The position numbers were made by a program, and so were the translations under genes. Below the pieces are notes generated by a model. It worked only from the letters and a program-made list of their open reading frames with translations. It did no database searches and was not told the DNA's origin. From CBDCVD01 sp965224015 (lineage in GTDB: Bacteria > Pseudomonadota > Alphaproteobacteria > Rhizobiales > CBDCVD01): a stretch of DNA of 64,000 bases. The stretch spans positions 3,038,001-3,102,000 of the forward strand of contig OZ245032.1 in NCBI GenBank assembly GCA_965224015.1. The letters run 5' to 3'. Of the stretch, positions 36,713-44,946 are shown one piece after another; position 1 is the stretch's first letter, and every line of letters starts with the position of its first letter.

Positions 36713-37361
36713 CGATATTGTCACAAAAAAGGAGGCATTGATTGCGACTGCCAAGCGCGGCTTTGATCTGCGCCTACAGACCAATGCAGGGGGTAATTTA
36801 TCCATCAGGCTGGATAGTCGCGATGCGATCATCATTAAACCTTCCGGCGTTGGCTTTAATGAATGCACATTGGATAACCTGCAGATTGTCCACTTGGATG
36901 GCACCATAGAACCCAGCGAGCATAAACCTTCCAGGGATTTAGGCTTTCATCTCGATTTATATCGCATCCGCAATGACATTAACGCCATTGTTCATTGCCA
37001 CAGCCCTTGGGCCACGGGGTATGCGAGTGCTGGCATAGAGATTCCGTGCCTTACGGTGCAAACAATTGAGAAGATTGGGCAACTGCCGCTGATTCCCCTC
37101 TCGCCAGAAGGTGGGCCGCAGACGGAAAAAGAGATTTCTCCGGTTTTTCAAGACCCCGGGATCGTTGCTGCTGTCCTTGCCAATCATGGCACCATTGGTG
37201 TCGGTTCGAACCTGATAAAAGCGCAATATCTGGCTGAGATAATCGAAGAGACGGCACATATCGCATTCGTCCGGGACACCGTCATGGCGGCGCATGGCAA
37301 GACGCAGACCGCGCTACCGCAATACGGAACGACCGCCGAGGCACGAAATGCCGCGTTGTAG
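36702..37361 (+). CDS. class II aldolase/adducin family protein
   Basis: 219 residues, the size of fuculose- or ribulose-phosphate aldolase-like enzymes. The phosphate-binding NAGGNLSIRLD is near residue 28 and PSGVGF near 49. Metal-binding histidines are in IVHCHSPWATGYA near residue 94 and a later one in LANHGTIGVGS near 163. A catalytic Glu is likely in the EHKPSRDLGFHLDLY stretch. It probably performs a retro-aldol cleavage or decarboxylation of the imported sugar-acid. The last gene of the operon. Confidence 0.92.
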   Translation: MDHSDIVTKKEALIATAKRGFDLRLQTNAGGNLSIRLDSRDAIIIKPSGVGFNECTLDNLQIVHLDGTIEPSEHKPSRDLGFHLDLYRIRNDINAIVHCHSPWATGYASAGIEIPCLTVQTIEKIGQLPLIPLSPEGGPQTEKEISPVFQDPGIVAAVLANHGTIGVGSNLIKAQYLAEIIEETAHIAFVRDTVMAAHGKTQTALPQYGTTAEARNAAL

Positions 37362-38305
37362 AGAGTTTCGATGAAAGGGTTAACCCCGGTTGTGGATAAT
37401 ACCAGGGGCCCCTGACAAGGGCTCACCCATTGATGTGAGCTTTCATTAATCCTCTTTTAAGGTTAACCAACCTTTGCAAAAGCGTGACAAAACTGCAACA
37501 ATTAACAAAAAAAATGCAAATCTTCGTTGAAATCTTGTCGATTTTTATTGATTGCCCGTCTCATGGCGCTATGGTCAATGCACGTCATGTTGGTTGAGTC
37601 GGCGTGCGCTCGGTGAGCAAAGCGACGGTAAGACAGGGCCAATGCCTTAAGAGACTAAAGGTCAAAACGTCGAGGCAAAGATCTAAAACAGCATGACGGG
37701 TTGCTCGAAGTCGCGGAGTTCTGCGTGGGTAGCAAAACCGCTTCATAAGCCGAATGGTCGAGGCTTTTAAGCCGAATAGTCAAGGCTTTATTGAAAACGG
37801 GTTTGCTGCGTGCAGCCAAGTCGGGTTCGAGGGAAGCTCGAGGAAAACAAAGGACTAAGAAAACAGTGAGAAGTTGGCAAACGTCATGGGATTGTTGGTC
37901 TTGTGGCCCCGTTCGGTTGTTGGTCTGACAGGCCTTGTTTGGCTGCTGAAACTGTAATTTGTTCTGTGTTTAGGTAACGAAGGCATACTCTTAAGTCACG
38001 AAAGCGGTAAAAGGGTGCTGAGAAAGGGTTAAAGTCCCGTTGCCCTGTAGGGTAAAGCCCCATGGCACTGTTTAGTCGACTAATTGATGCTGATGGAGTG
38101 ATGTTCGCTAAGTGATGCTGATTGAGTGATGTTCGCTAAGTGTCGCTAAGTGATGTCTACGAAGTGGTTTCGCCTAAACGCATCATCAGTTCGCTTAACC
38201 GTTGTTTTCCTGATGCGCTTCAGTTGAACCCAAGTTGAACCATTTGTTGAAACCCAGGCCCTTGAGAAAACGTGCAAACAGATGCAAGGGCAATTGGAGG
38301 TCAGA
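37362..38305 (+). other. 944-bp noncoding leader upstream of the porin
   Basis: No open frame on either strand looks like a gene. The left part has a degenerate R103 fragment (37399-37445) and an AT-rich patch (37490-37560, with AACAAAAAAAATGCAAATC) that may hold a promoter. The rest is purine-rich with many short repeats. A 22-base near-direct repeat (AAGCCGAATGGTCGAGGCTT and a variant) is at 37747-37790. GATGTTCGCTAAGTGATGCT recurs with variants at 38088-38155. If transcription starts near 37550 the porin mRNA would have a leader of about 750 bases. Confidence 0.5.
37399..37445 (-). repeat. degenerate R103 fragment
   Basis: ATACCAGGGGCCCCTGACAA followed by GGGCTCACCCATTGATGTGA resembles the ATACCAAGGGTCCTTAACAA end of R103 with several changes. 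The other half is missing. Confidence 0.5.
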
Positions 38306-39784
38306 ATGAAAAAATTTACGACACTTGTTATGGGCTCCGCGGCGGCTGTATCGATGCTGGCATCCGGTGCCCAAGCTGCGGATCCGCCTCTTGACGAGCC
38401 GGCGGTTGCCGTTTGTGACGCCTTTGGTACAGGTTTCTGGGCCATCCCCGGCACCAGCAACTGCATCAAGATCAGCGGTTATATACGCGCCGATTACACG
38501 TTTACCACCAAGAGAAAAGACCGGGTGAGCATTTCCGGGCTCTCGCCTGCAGCCGCAAACACAAACTTGGGTGCAAACATAGCTGCTGCCGAAACGACTC
38601 GTGCAGGTCCCGGTGCCGCTGCGGGTGGCCGAGTGGACCGCATTTTCGTGCGGCGAGGGAGTGACGGTGGAAGTGTTCAGGTTGGAAGCATCACCCATGG
38701 GGCAAACCCAAGCACCGATGCTTCTGTGTTGGCCTTGCGAGAGGCTAATCTGGATGGGCGTCGGGGCGACCTTGGTTGGGGAAGCCGGTTCCGTTTTAAC
38801 GTTGACGTGCAGTCCATGACTGAATGGGGCGTGCTGCGTGCCTTCGGTCGCCTTCAGGGCGATAATGGCGGTGGCGTTAGTGTGGACAAAGCCTACGTTC
38901 AATTTGCGGGATTAACCGCGGGTTGGGCAACAAGTCCGTTTGCTTTCGATAGCATCGGAACCATGCACAGCGATGCTTTTGATGACGCGTGGACCACACA
39001 CCTGCTGTCCTATACGTTTGCCGCCGGCAATGGCATCAGCGCAACCCTGTCGCTGGAAGACCCAAGCGTGTCCTGGCATAACGCCCGCGGCACCACTAGA
39101 TTGGTCTGGGATCAAGGCCCTGGCAATATTCAGGATGACAACGTGCCGGACGTGGTTGCCGCGTTTAAGATTGAGCAAGGCTGGGGCAAGGCGCACCTGG
39201 CCGGTATGTATCATAGAGGCGAGATTCGTACTGGTGCTGCGGCAGCATGGCGCAGCTATTCCGGTTATGGTGTCACCGCCGGTGTTGCCGTCAAGGCTCC
39301 CATGCTGGAGGGGGCAGAGCTTGCTATTTCCGGTGCCTATGCACATGGTCTTGGCAGGGCCATCGGCATGCAAAATGTCATTGGCGGCGGATTGGCCGAC
39401 GCTGCTACAATTGACAGCAATGGTGCCATTACAAAAACGAAGGGCTATTCCGGTTCCATCGGGTTGACGATCCCCGTTTCGGATCAGATCAAGTTCCAAG
39501 TGGCGGGCGGCTATCTGAGCGCCAAAAACTCGTTTAATTTTAGTGGTCCCAACTATGGCAAGGTCAAGGCCTATACGGTTGGAGCGTCGGTTGGCTGGTC
39601 GCCGGTTTCCGACCTGACCATCAGTCTGGGTGTAGACCATGACCAAGCGAAATACACTGTAGGGAATGATGGGACCAATTTGGTTACCGGCAACTCCCCT
39701 GCCGTTACTGCTGTTCGTTCAACGGGCTGGCAGCGGAAGGAATCGCAAACGTCCGTCCGCTTGCGCATCCAGCGTGACTTCTAG
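38306..39784 (+). CDS. outer membrane porin (alphaproteobacterial Porin_2 type)
   Basis: 492 residues. The signal peptide MKKFTTLVMGSAAAVSMLAS is cut near AQA|ADPP. The early mature part has AVCDAFGTGFWAIPGTSNC then IKISGYIRADY, a cysteine pair and strand pattern typical of alphaproteobacterial porins. The protein ends in IQRDF, with the C-terminal Phe used by the outer membrane assembly machine. GGAGG lies upstream of the ATG at 38306. A clear terminator follows. The long upstream leader suggests post-transcriptional control. It would form a trimeric diffusion channel. Confidence 0.9.
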   Translation: MKKFTTLVMGSAAAVSMLASGAQAADPPLDEPAVAVCDAFGTGFWAIPGTSNCIKISGYIRADYTFTTKRKDRVSISGLSPAAANTNLGANIAAAETTRAGPGAAAGGRVDRIFVRRGSDGGSVQVGSITHGANPSTDASVLALREANLDGRRGDLGWGSRFRFNVDVQSMTEWGVLRAFGRLQGDNGGGVSVDKAYVQFAGLTAGWATSPFAFDSIGTMHSDAFDDAWTTHLLSYTFAAGNGISATLSLEDPSVSWHNARGTTRLVWDQGPGNIQDDNVPDVVAAFKIEQGWGKAHLAGMYHRGEIRTGAAAAWRSYSGYGVTAGVAVKAPMLEGAELAISGAYAHGLGRAIGMQNVIGGGLADAATIDSNGAITKTKGYSGSIGLTIPVSDQIKFQVAGGYLSAKNSFNFSGPNYGKVKAYTVGASVGWSPVSDLTISLGVDHDQAKYTVGNDGTNLVTGNSPAVTAVRSTGWQRKESQTSVRLRIQRDF

Positions 39785-39870
39785 GCATCTGCTATAATTG
39801 CCCAGGGGTGTGAGGGGTTTTAGAGGTTTTTGGCCGCCCATCACTCCGGATAAGCAGGATAAGCAAGTTA

Positions 39871-39903
39871 AAAGGCCCCGAGGTTTCCTCGGGGCCTTTT
39901 GCT
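39871..39903 (+). terminator. rho-independent terminator after the porin
   Basis: AAAGGCCCCGAGG and CCTCGGGGCCTTTT form a strong GC-rich stem with a TTT loop and a T-rich tail. It lies about 90 bases after the porin stop. Confidence 0.9.
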
Positions 39904-39988
39904 TTTGTAAATGCTGCGACCTCTTTTTCAATTCTGTTGCAAGCGCTTCAGCCGCGTGTCTCAGATGGGCATCTCTATAGAGCGTGTC

Positions 39989-40091
39989 ATACCAGCGGTA
40001 TGGGCTTTATGGACACGCCGACTGGTGTACTGCCTTGATAACATACCTCTTTGACGCTAAGCCATGAGTCATTGTTAAAGACCCTTGGTAT
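39989..40091 (+). repeat. R103 element, full length (103 bp)
   Basis: Starts ATACCAGCGGTATGGGCTTT and ends GACCCTTGGTAT. The base pairs just before it (TATAGAGCGTGTC) resemble a MITE end. It is directly followed by the heptanucleotide minisatellite. Confidence 0.9.
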
Positions 40092-40154
40092 CAGGCTTCA
40101 GACTTCAGGCTTCAGACTTCAGACTTCAGACTTCAGGCTTCAGGCTTCAGGCTT
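40092..40154 (+). repeat. heptanucleotide minisatellite, nine units of CAGRCTT
   Basis: Nine consecutive 7-base units, each CAGGCTT or CAGACTT, starting one base after the R103 end. The last units encode, on the minus strand, the final codons and TGA stop of hisD. Such tracts change copy number by slippage. Confidence 0.95.
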
Positions 40155-41434
40155 CTGAAAGCCAGGGAGCGGTGGTGGGCCGCGAGCCCTTCCGCATCCG
40201 CCAGGGTCATCGCCGCCGGTGCCAGTGCCGCCAGGGCCTCGGGACCGCACGCCAGCAAACTGGTTCGCTTCATAAAGTCCAGCACCGACAAGCCAGATGA
40301 AAAACGCGCGCTGCGCGCCGTCGGCAACACATGGTTCGAGCCGCCAACATAGTCGCCAATGGCCTCCGGAGTGTGATGGCCAAGAAATATGGCGCCGGCA
40401 TTATGAACCCGCTCCCCCCAATAGGTCGCATCGCGGGTGGCGATCTCTAGGTGCTCCGGGGCCATGGCGTCAATGAGCGCTAACGCGTCCTCGAGGGCCC
40501 TAACTACGATAATCGCGCCAAACTTCTCCCAGCTTTGTTGTGCAACCGGGGCCGTGGACAGGCTGTCGAGTTGCGCTTCAACCGCCTTTGCCACCGCCGT
40601 CGCGAGGTCAGGGGCATCGGTGATCAGCACGGACTGCGCTGCCGGATCGTGCTCCGCCTGTGCCAACAGATCGGCGGCGATCCAGTCGCTGTTGGCGGTC
40701 TCATCGGCAAGGATCAAAACCTCCGAGGGCCCCGCAATCATGTCAATGCCCACAGTGCCAAACACAAGGCGCTTGGCGGTAGTCACATAGGCATTGCCCG
40801 GGCCGACGATTTTGGCAACAGGCGCAATGGTGTTGGTTCCAAAGGCGAGGGCGGCGATGGCCTGGGCGCCACCGATACGGTAAACCTCGTCTACACCGGC
40901 CAGATCAGCCGCGGCGAGAACAAGAGGGTTCATGTGCCCCTCGGGGGCTGGAACCGTCATGACGATACGGTTAACGCCAGCGATTTTCGCCGGAATGGCA
41001 TTCATCAGCACAGAACTGGGATAACTGGCCCGCCCCCCCGGCACATAAAGACCCACCGCCTCAATAGGGCGCCAGCGATGGCCCAGCGTCACGCCGGCTG
41101 CATCCGTATAGGTGTCGTCAGCGGGAAGAGATCGCCGGTGATGCGCCGCGATGCGCTCATGGGCAAAAACAAGCGCATCCAATGCCCGCCGGTCACACCG
41201 GTTCCTGGCCTCAGCGATTTCGTCCGCACTGACCCGCAAGGTCTGCGCGGTAAGCCGGGTGTTATCAAAACGTGCGGTATAGTCAATGATCGCGTCATCA
41301 CCGCTCGCCCGCACCGTAGCGATGATGGCCTCAACCTCTTTCGTGACGTTCTGGTTACTCTCGCGCTGCCTCTGCAGCAAGGTACGAAACTGCGCCGTAA
41401 AGTCCCTGTCCCGGGCCGTTAAAAACACTGCCAT
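40133..41434 (-). CDS. hisD: histidinol dehydrogenase
   Basis: 433 residues. HisD oxidises histidinol to histidine in two NAD-dependent steps. GLYVPGGRASYPSSVLMNA, DMIAGPSEVLILAD and APEHLEIATRD are conserved stretches; the zinc ligands and catalytic histidines lie around AEHDPAAQSVLIT and HVLPT. The C-terminal SLKPEA and the TGA lie in the CAGRCTT minisatellite, so its natural end may have been eroded by a few residues. It is followed upstream by a DUF2948 gene, a usual alphaproteobacterial neighbour. Confidence 0.96.
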   Translation of the reverse strand: MAVFLTARDRDFTAQFRTLLQRQRESNQNVTKEVEAIIATVRASGDDAIIDYTARFDNTRLTAQTLRVSADEIAEARNRCDRRALDALVFAHERIAAHHRRSLPADDTYTDAAGVTLGHRWRPIEAVGLYVPGGRASYPSSVLMNAIPAKIAGVNRIVMTVPAPEGHMNPLVLAAADLAGVDEVYRIGGAQAIAALAFGTNTIAPVAKIVGPGNAYVTTAKRLVFGTVGIDMIAGPSEVLILADETANSDWIAADLLAQAEHDPAAQSVLITDAPDLATAVAKAVEAQLDSLSTAPVAQQSWEKFGAIIVVRALEDALALIDAMAPEHLEIATRDATYWGERVHNAGAIFLGHHTPEAIGDYVGGSNHVLPTARSARFSSGLSVLDFMKRTSLLACGPEALAALAPAAMTLADAEGLAAHHRSLAFRSLKPEA

Positions 41435-41445
41435 TGCTGTTTCCG

Positions 41446-41874
41446 CTAGTCGATATCGTGATCGGGTTTATGCGCGCTGGACCAGGCGCCGCCTGTGTCT
41501 TCAAGGCGCAATTCCAGACACTCAACCGTCAACGCGATGGTGCCGCCACCGGCAAAGTTCAATGTCAGGGTGCCCGACGGGGCTTGCGTTTTTGCAAAAT
41601 GAAGGGACAAAAGCTCAACGACGCCGTCCTTGGTGCGCAGATTAATCCCTTGACTGCGAACCTGGGTCACAAAGTCCACCACCAAGCCAGCGCGGCGGCG
41701 CTCAAACGTCTGAGAAGCGCTCGCCACCTCCCAGGCAAACCGGTTCATTAAAAGAACAAACCGTTTGTGCGTAGCCAGCCACGTCATGTCGCGTACCTTC
41801 ACGACCGCGTCCTGAGTCAAAGTGGAGATCACTCCAAGATCATCTTCGTCAAATGCAGCCAGTCGCAAGCGCAT
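41446..41874 (-). CDS. DUF2948 family protein
   Basis: 142 residues. The alphaproteobacterial DUF2948 family is typically encoded just before hisD, as here (11-base gap to hisD). Family-like stretches are MRLRLAAFDEDDLGVISTLT at the N-terminus, DMTWLATHKRFVLLMNRFAW and LTVECLELRLEDTG near the end. No function is known to me. An in-frame GTG two codons upstream (41880) is an alternative start. Confidence 0.88.
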   Translation of the reverse strand: MRLRLAAFDEDDLGVISTLTQDAVVKVRDMTWLATHKRFVLLMNRFAWEVASASQTFERRRAGLVVDFVTQVRSQGINLRTKDGVVELLSLHFAKTQAPSGTLTLNFAGGGTIALTVECLELRLEDTGGAWSSAHKPDHDID

Positions 41875-41926
41875 CACCACGCCCTCTGTCGGTACGCGAA
41901 AACAGGTTTATTACGTATATGGTCTT

Positions 41927-41965
41927 ATGCCAGCGGTATTGGCTTTATAGACACGCCGGTGGTAT
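41927..41965 (+). repeat. R103 deletion derivative (39 bp)
   Basis: ATGCCAGCGGTATTGGCTTT, then ATAGACACGCCG, joined directly to the terminal GTGGTAT. It keeps both ends of R103 and has lost the middle 64 bases. Confidence 0.75.
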
Positions 41966-42228
41966 AGCAGCGATGTGCCGGGTCTGACAATTCCCCGCGA
42001 GAAAATTTTCATTTGATCTCACGATTATCTTGACAGCAGGCCGGTGTTTTTGGCAACGATTAATATCGAAATCGTGCGATGATGATCGGGGTGCGTGTGT
42101 GTATGACCAGGGGCTGCACATTTGCTTTGACTTTAAGGGGCCGGCGGTATAAAGGAACGCCGCGACTTTACAGCTATGTGCGGCAGGAATACCAACGTCG
42201 GCGGTTCGTCGACCGTTTCCTGGAGATA

Positions 42229-42401
42229 CTAGAGCGTGTCAGGCTTTAATAGAATCAATTCTGTTTCTCGATTGGCGAGGCGATTCCCAAGCTCAAGGCG
42301 ATCGAAGAGCGATGGCGACCCATCTCTTGAGAGCGGCTTGGGCGTGGGCGTCCGCCAATCGAGAAACAGAATTGATTCTATTAAAGCCTGACACGCTCTA
42401 G
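42229..42401. repeat. MITE, family 1, with 49-bp perfect inverted ends
   Basis: 173 bases starting CTAGAGCGTGTCAGGCTTTA and ending with its exact reverse complement over 49 bases. The interior carries a further inverted repeat (CCCAAGC/GCTTGGG). No coding capacity. The CTAG termini agree with the YTAR target preference of IS5-type transposases. The 41966-42564 region has no gene besides this MITE and a 37-bp repeat. Confidence 0.9.
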
Positions 42402-42420
42402 ATCAGCATGCGAGAAAAAT

Positions 42421-42461
42421 ACGGCAACGCCCATGAATCCAATTAAACGCATTTTGCTATG
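42421..42461 (-). repeat. copy of the ~37-bp repeat, variant
   Basis: CCCATGAATCCAATTAAACG then CATTTTGCTATG, matching the 20141 copy. It is preceded by GATCAGCATGCGAGAAAAAT, a block also seen inverted near 48920. Confidence 0.65.
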
Positions 42462-42564
42462 TAAAAGAGAATCATAATTGGCAAAATCGCGATCACGTGG
42501 ATACAGTCACGACGGATAACTTACACAGACCAAGGCATGCCGACTAGCGACTAAGAGGTTTGAA

Positions 42565-42942
42565 GTGACAAAAGCAGAACTGGGAACAAAGCGGGTTTGT
42601 GCTGGCTGTTCGGCTAAATTCTATGATTTGCGACGGGAGCCGGTCGTTTGCCCAAAATGTGGCACCCCTGTCAAGGCCGCCAAGAGCGAACCAGCAAAAC
42701 CCACGACCGCCGACGCTGGTAAAGACAAACCGGAGGTCACGAAGGAGAGCGATGAAGTCGAGGTCGTATCACTCGAAGCCTTGGCTGATGAAGAGGATAT
42801 TCCCGATCTGGACGACGATGTGGAGGATATCGCCGACGATGACGCCGATGACGATACGTTTCTTGAGACCGACGATGATGATGACAGTGATGTGTCGCTG
42901 TTCATTGGGGATGTCAAGGAAGATGCAGAGGAGCAGGAGTAG
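42565..42942 (+). CDS. TIGR02300 (FYDLN acid domain) protein
   Basis: 125 residues. The N-terminus has two CxxC pairs, KRVCAGCSAKFYDLRREPVV and CPKCGTPV, likely binding one zinc. The C-terminal two thirds are highly acidic (Asp/Glu runs), as in this alphaproteobacterial family. The function is unknown. Its place directly before tRNA-Ala is common in the group. It is preceded by a stretch rich in repeats. Confidence 0.92.
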   Translation: MTKAELGTKRVCAGCSAKFYDLRREPVVCPKCGTPVKAAKSEPAKPTTADAGKDKPEVTKESDEVEVVSLEALADEEDIPDLDDDVEDIADDDADDDTFLETDDDDDSDVSLFIGDVKEDAEEQE

Positions 42943-43039
42943 GAGTAGATCCTGGGCCGTTCTATTAAAACAGGACACGCTCCAGGTTGTCGCCAATACT
43001 GCTGGTATTATATTGTCGCGATGCGCCTGGCGCATCCAC

Positions 43040-43115
<76 letters not shown>

Positions 43116-43174
43116 CCACCATCACCACCAATACCGCTGGTATTATATTGTCGCGATGCGCCTGGCGCATCCAC

Positions 43175-43250
<76 letters not shown>

Positions 43251-43309
43251 CCACCATCACCACCAATACCGCTGGTATTATATTGTCGCGATGCGCCTTG
43301 CGCATCCAC

Positions 43310-43385
<76 letters not shown>

Positions 43386-43410
43386 CCACTATCACCACCA
43401 ATGCCGCTGG

Positions 43411-43495
43411 TATCCCCGGCTCAAGTGCTGCCCGTCGTCTCATCTGGCGTTTGATGGCTGGTGTCACCCTTCGTTTCTGGCCGGCGGTAAAGACC
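43411..43495 (+). repeat. block D, first copy of an 85-bp duplication
   Basis: Contains GTCGTCTCATCTGGCGTTTG and ends GGCGGTAAAGACC. A second copy with a few substitutions is at 48781-48865. Both follow an R103 end (CTGGTAT) directly. The region 43386-43760 has no convincing gene. Confidence 0.8.
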
Positions 43496-43602
43496 TGCAT
43501 TTTGCTATAAGACGTGGCGGGCCATTTCTACGCGACGTAAGGGTGCTAATCTGGCATTTTGGTGGATGTTCATTCGGTCTCTCCATGAATGCTTGAAGTG
43601 TA

Positions 43603-43705
43603 ATACCAGCGGTATTGGCTTTATAGACACGCCGACTGGTGTACCGCCTTGATAACACACCTCTTCGACGCTAAGCCATGAGTCATTGTTAAGGACCCTT
43701 GGTGT
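43603..43705 (+). repeat. R103 element, full length (103 bp)
   Basis: Starts ATACCAGCGGTATTGGCTTT and ends GACCCTTGGTGT, with one change in the right terminal (GGTGT for GGTAT). It lies between the tRNA array and the EamA gene. Confidence 0.9.
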
Positions 43706-43760
43706 AATACCTCCAATCTCCATAGCAGGGATCGAATGGACAACCTATTGAAAGATTACA

Positions 43761-44714
43761 TCAGGGCCCGTTACCTGAGGCGCGGCCAAACAGCACAACG
43801 CCAACAATAACGCAAAGCGTGCCAACGGCGTACCAAACGGTAAAGGGCTCCCCCAACACAAGAACCGCCAAAAGCGTAGTTACCAACGGGCTGATATTAC
43901 CAACAACGGCGTTGCGCGCCGGCCCAAGACGGGCAACAGCTTCGGATACCAGGAATGATGGCAACACTGTCGACAGGACAGCAAGCGCCATCGCAAGAGC
44001 CAAAATCCGACCGGAAATGGGAAGCTCCGCAAAAGAATGGGTCAGCAGAAAATGGATCACCACCGCCGCACAGGCCCCTGTCATGGCAATGCAGGTGAAC
44101 AGCCGGCTGCCGATCGCCGCCAGTAAATTTTTTGCCAACAAAAGATAAACCGCAAACATAACACTGGCCAGCAGCACCAGCGCCAGGCCAATGGCGCTTT
44201 TTGTTCCAAACGTGCTGATACCCTCAAAAAACATCACCGCCAGACCAGCGTAAGAGATGGCCATGGCAGCAAACAGGGATGGCTTGAGCTGGCCGCCGAA
44301 AAAGGCGGCACCAATGAGAACGACAAAAAACGGATAGGTGAACAACGTCAGACGCTCAAGCTGGGCAGAAATATAATGAAGCGCCAGAAAGTCTGCGTAG
44401 CTGGCACCGTAATATCCCAACATGCCAACCCCGATCACACGAAGAACCAGAGGATTTGTCAAGTGCGGCAGATCCCCTCGACCCTGGCGCCGATAATACA
44501 CCGCAATACCGATGCCCACATAAAGGGGCAACGCGATCAGCATCCGCAAGGCCAACAACTCGATGGTATCGATACCTTCACGGTAGGCCAATTTGATGAA
44601 GACGGCCTTGGTTGAAAATAGCGCCGCGCCCACGAGTGCCAGTGCGTACCCGTGCCAAATCCGTCGCGATCCGTCCGCCTGTCCAGGGGCACGCATCCTA
44701 TGCTTAACGTCCAT
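43761..44714 (-). CDS. EamA-family (DMT) transporter
   Basis: 317 residues with about ten membrane spans in two EamA halves. The first half starts GYALALVGAALFSTKAVFIK, and the second ends VGTLCVIVGVVLFGRA. These proteins export metabolites or take part in drug/metabolite exchange, without a predictable substrate here. I chose the ATG at 44714 (MDVKHRMRAPG). The earlier in-frame start at 44864 adds 50 residues that look unlike the family. It is divergent from the binding-protein gene at 44947. Confidence 0.88.
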   Translation of the reverse strand: MDVKHRMRAPGQADGSRRIWHGYALALVGAALFSTKAVFIKLAYREGIDTIELLALRMLIALPLYVGIGIAVYYRRQGRGDLPHLTNPLVLRVIGVGMLGYYGASYADFLALHYISAQLERLTLFTYPFFVVLIGAAFFGGQLKPSLFAAMAISYAGLAVMFFEGISTFGTKSAIGLALVLLASVMFAVYLLLAKNLLAAIGSRLFTCIAMTGACAAVVIHFLLTHSFAELPISGRILALAMALAVLSTVLPSFLVSEAVARLGPARNAVVGNISPLVTTLLAVLVLGEPFTVWYAVGTLCVIVGVVLFGRASGNGP

Positions 44715-44946
44715 GTCCACAGCCCTTTCCAACGATGCAGGCACTGCAAGAGGCCAGAGCCGGTTGCCTGGTTGCCCGGCTTGCGCGTGCAATCTGGATA
44801 TAAAGATTTCCAGATAGGGGCAAAACGAGGTCAAAAGCAATAAAAACGACTTTTCGGCGGGCATCTTGGTCGGAATCAGACGAGAATTGACAACGGTGTT
44901 TGTGGCGCAGTAGGGTTAACTGCAACTTTGCCGAGGGAGGACGTTG

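Noticed and set aside
43464..43723. Short minus-strand frames between the tRNA array and EamA
   Set aside because: They run through the R103 element and block D and have no coding features.
44887..44915. TTGACA promoter for the PotD-like gene
   Set aside because: No acceptable -10 element at the right spacing, so I did not call it.
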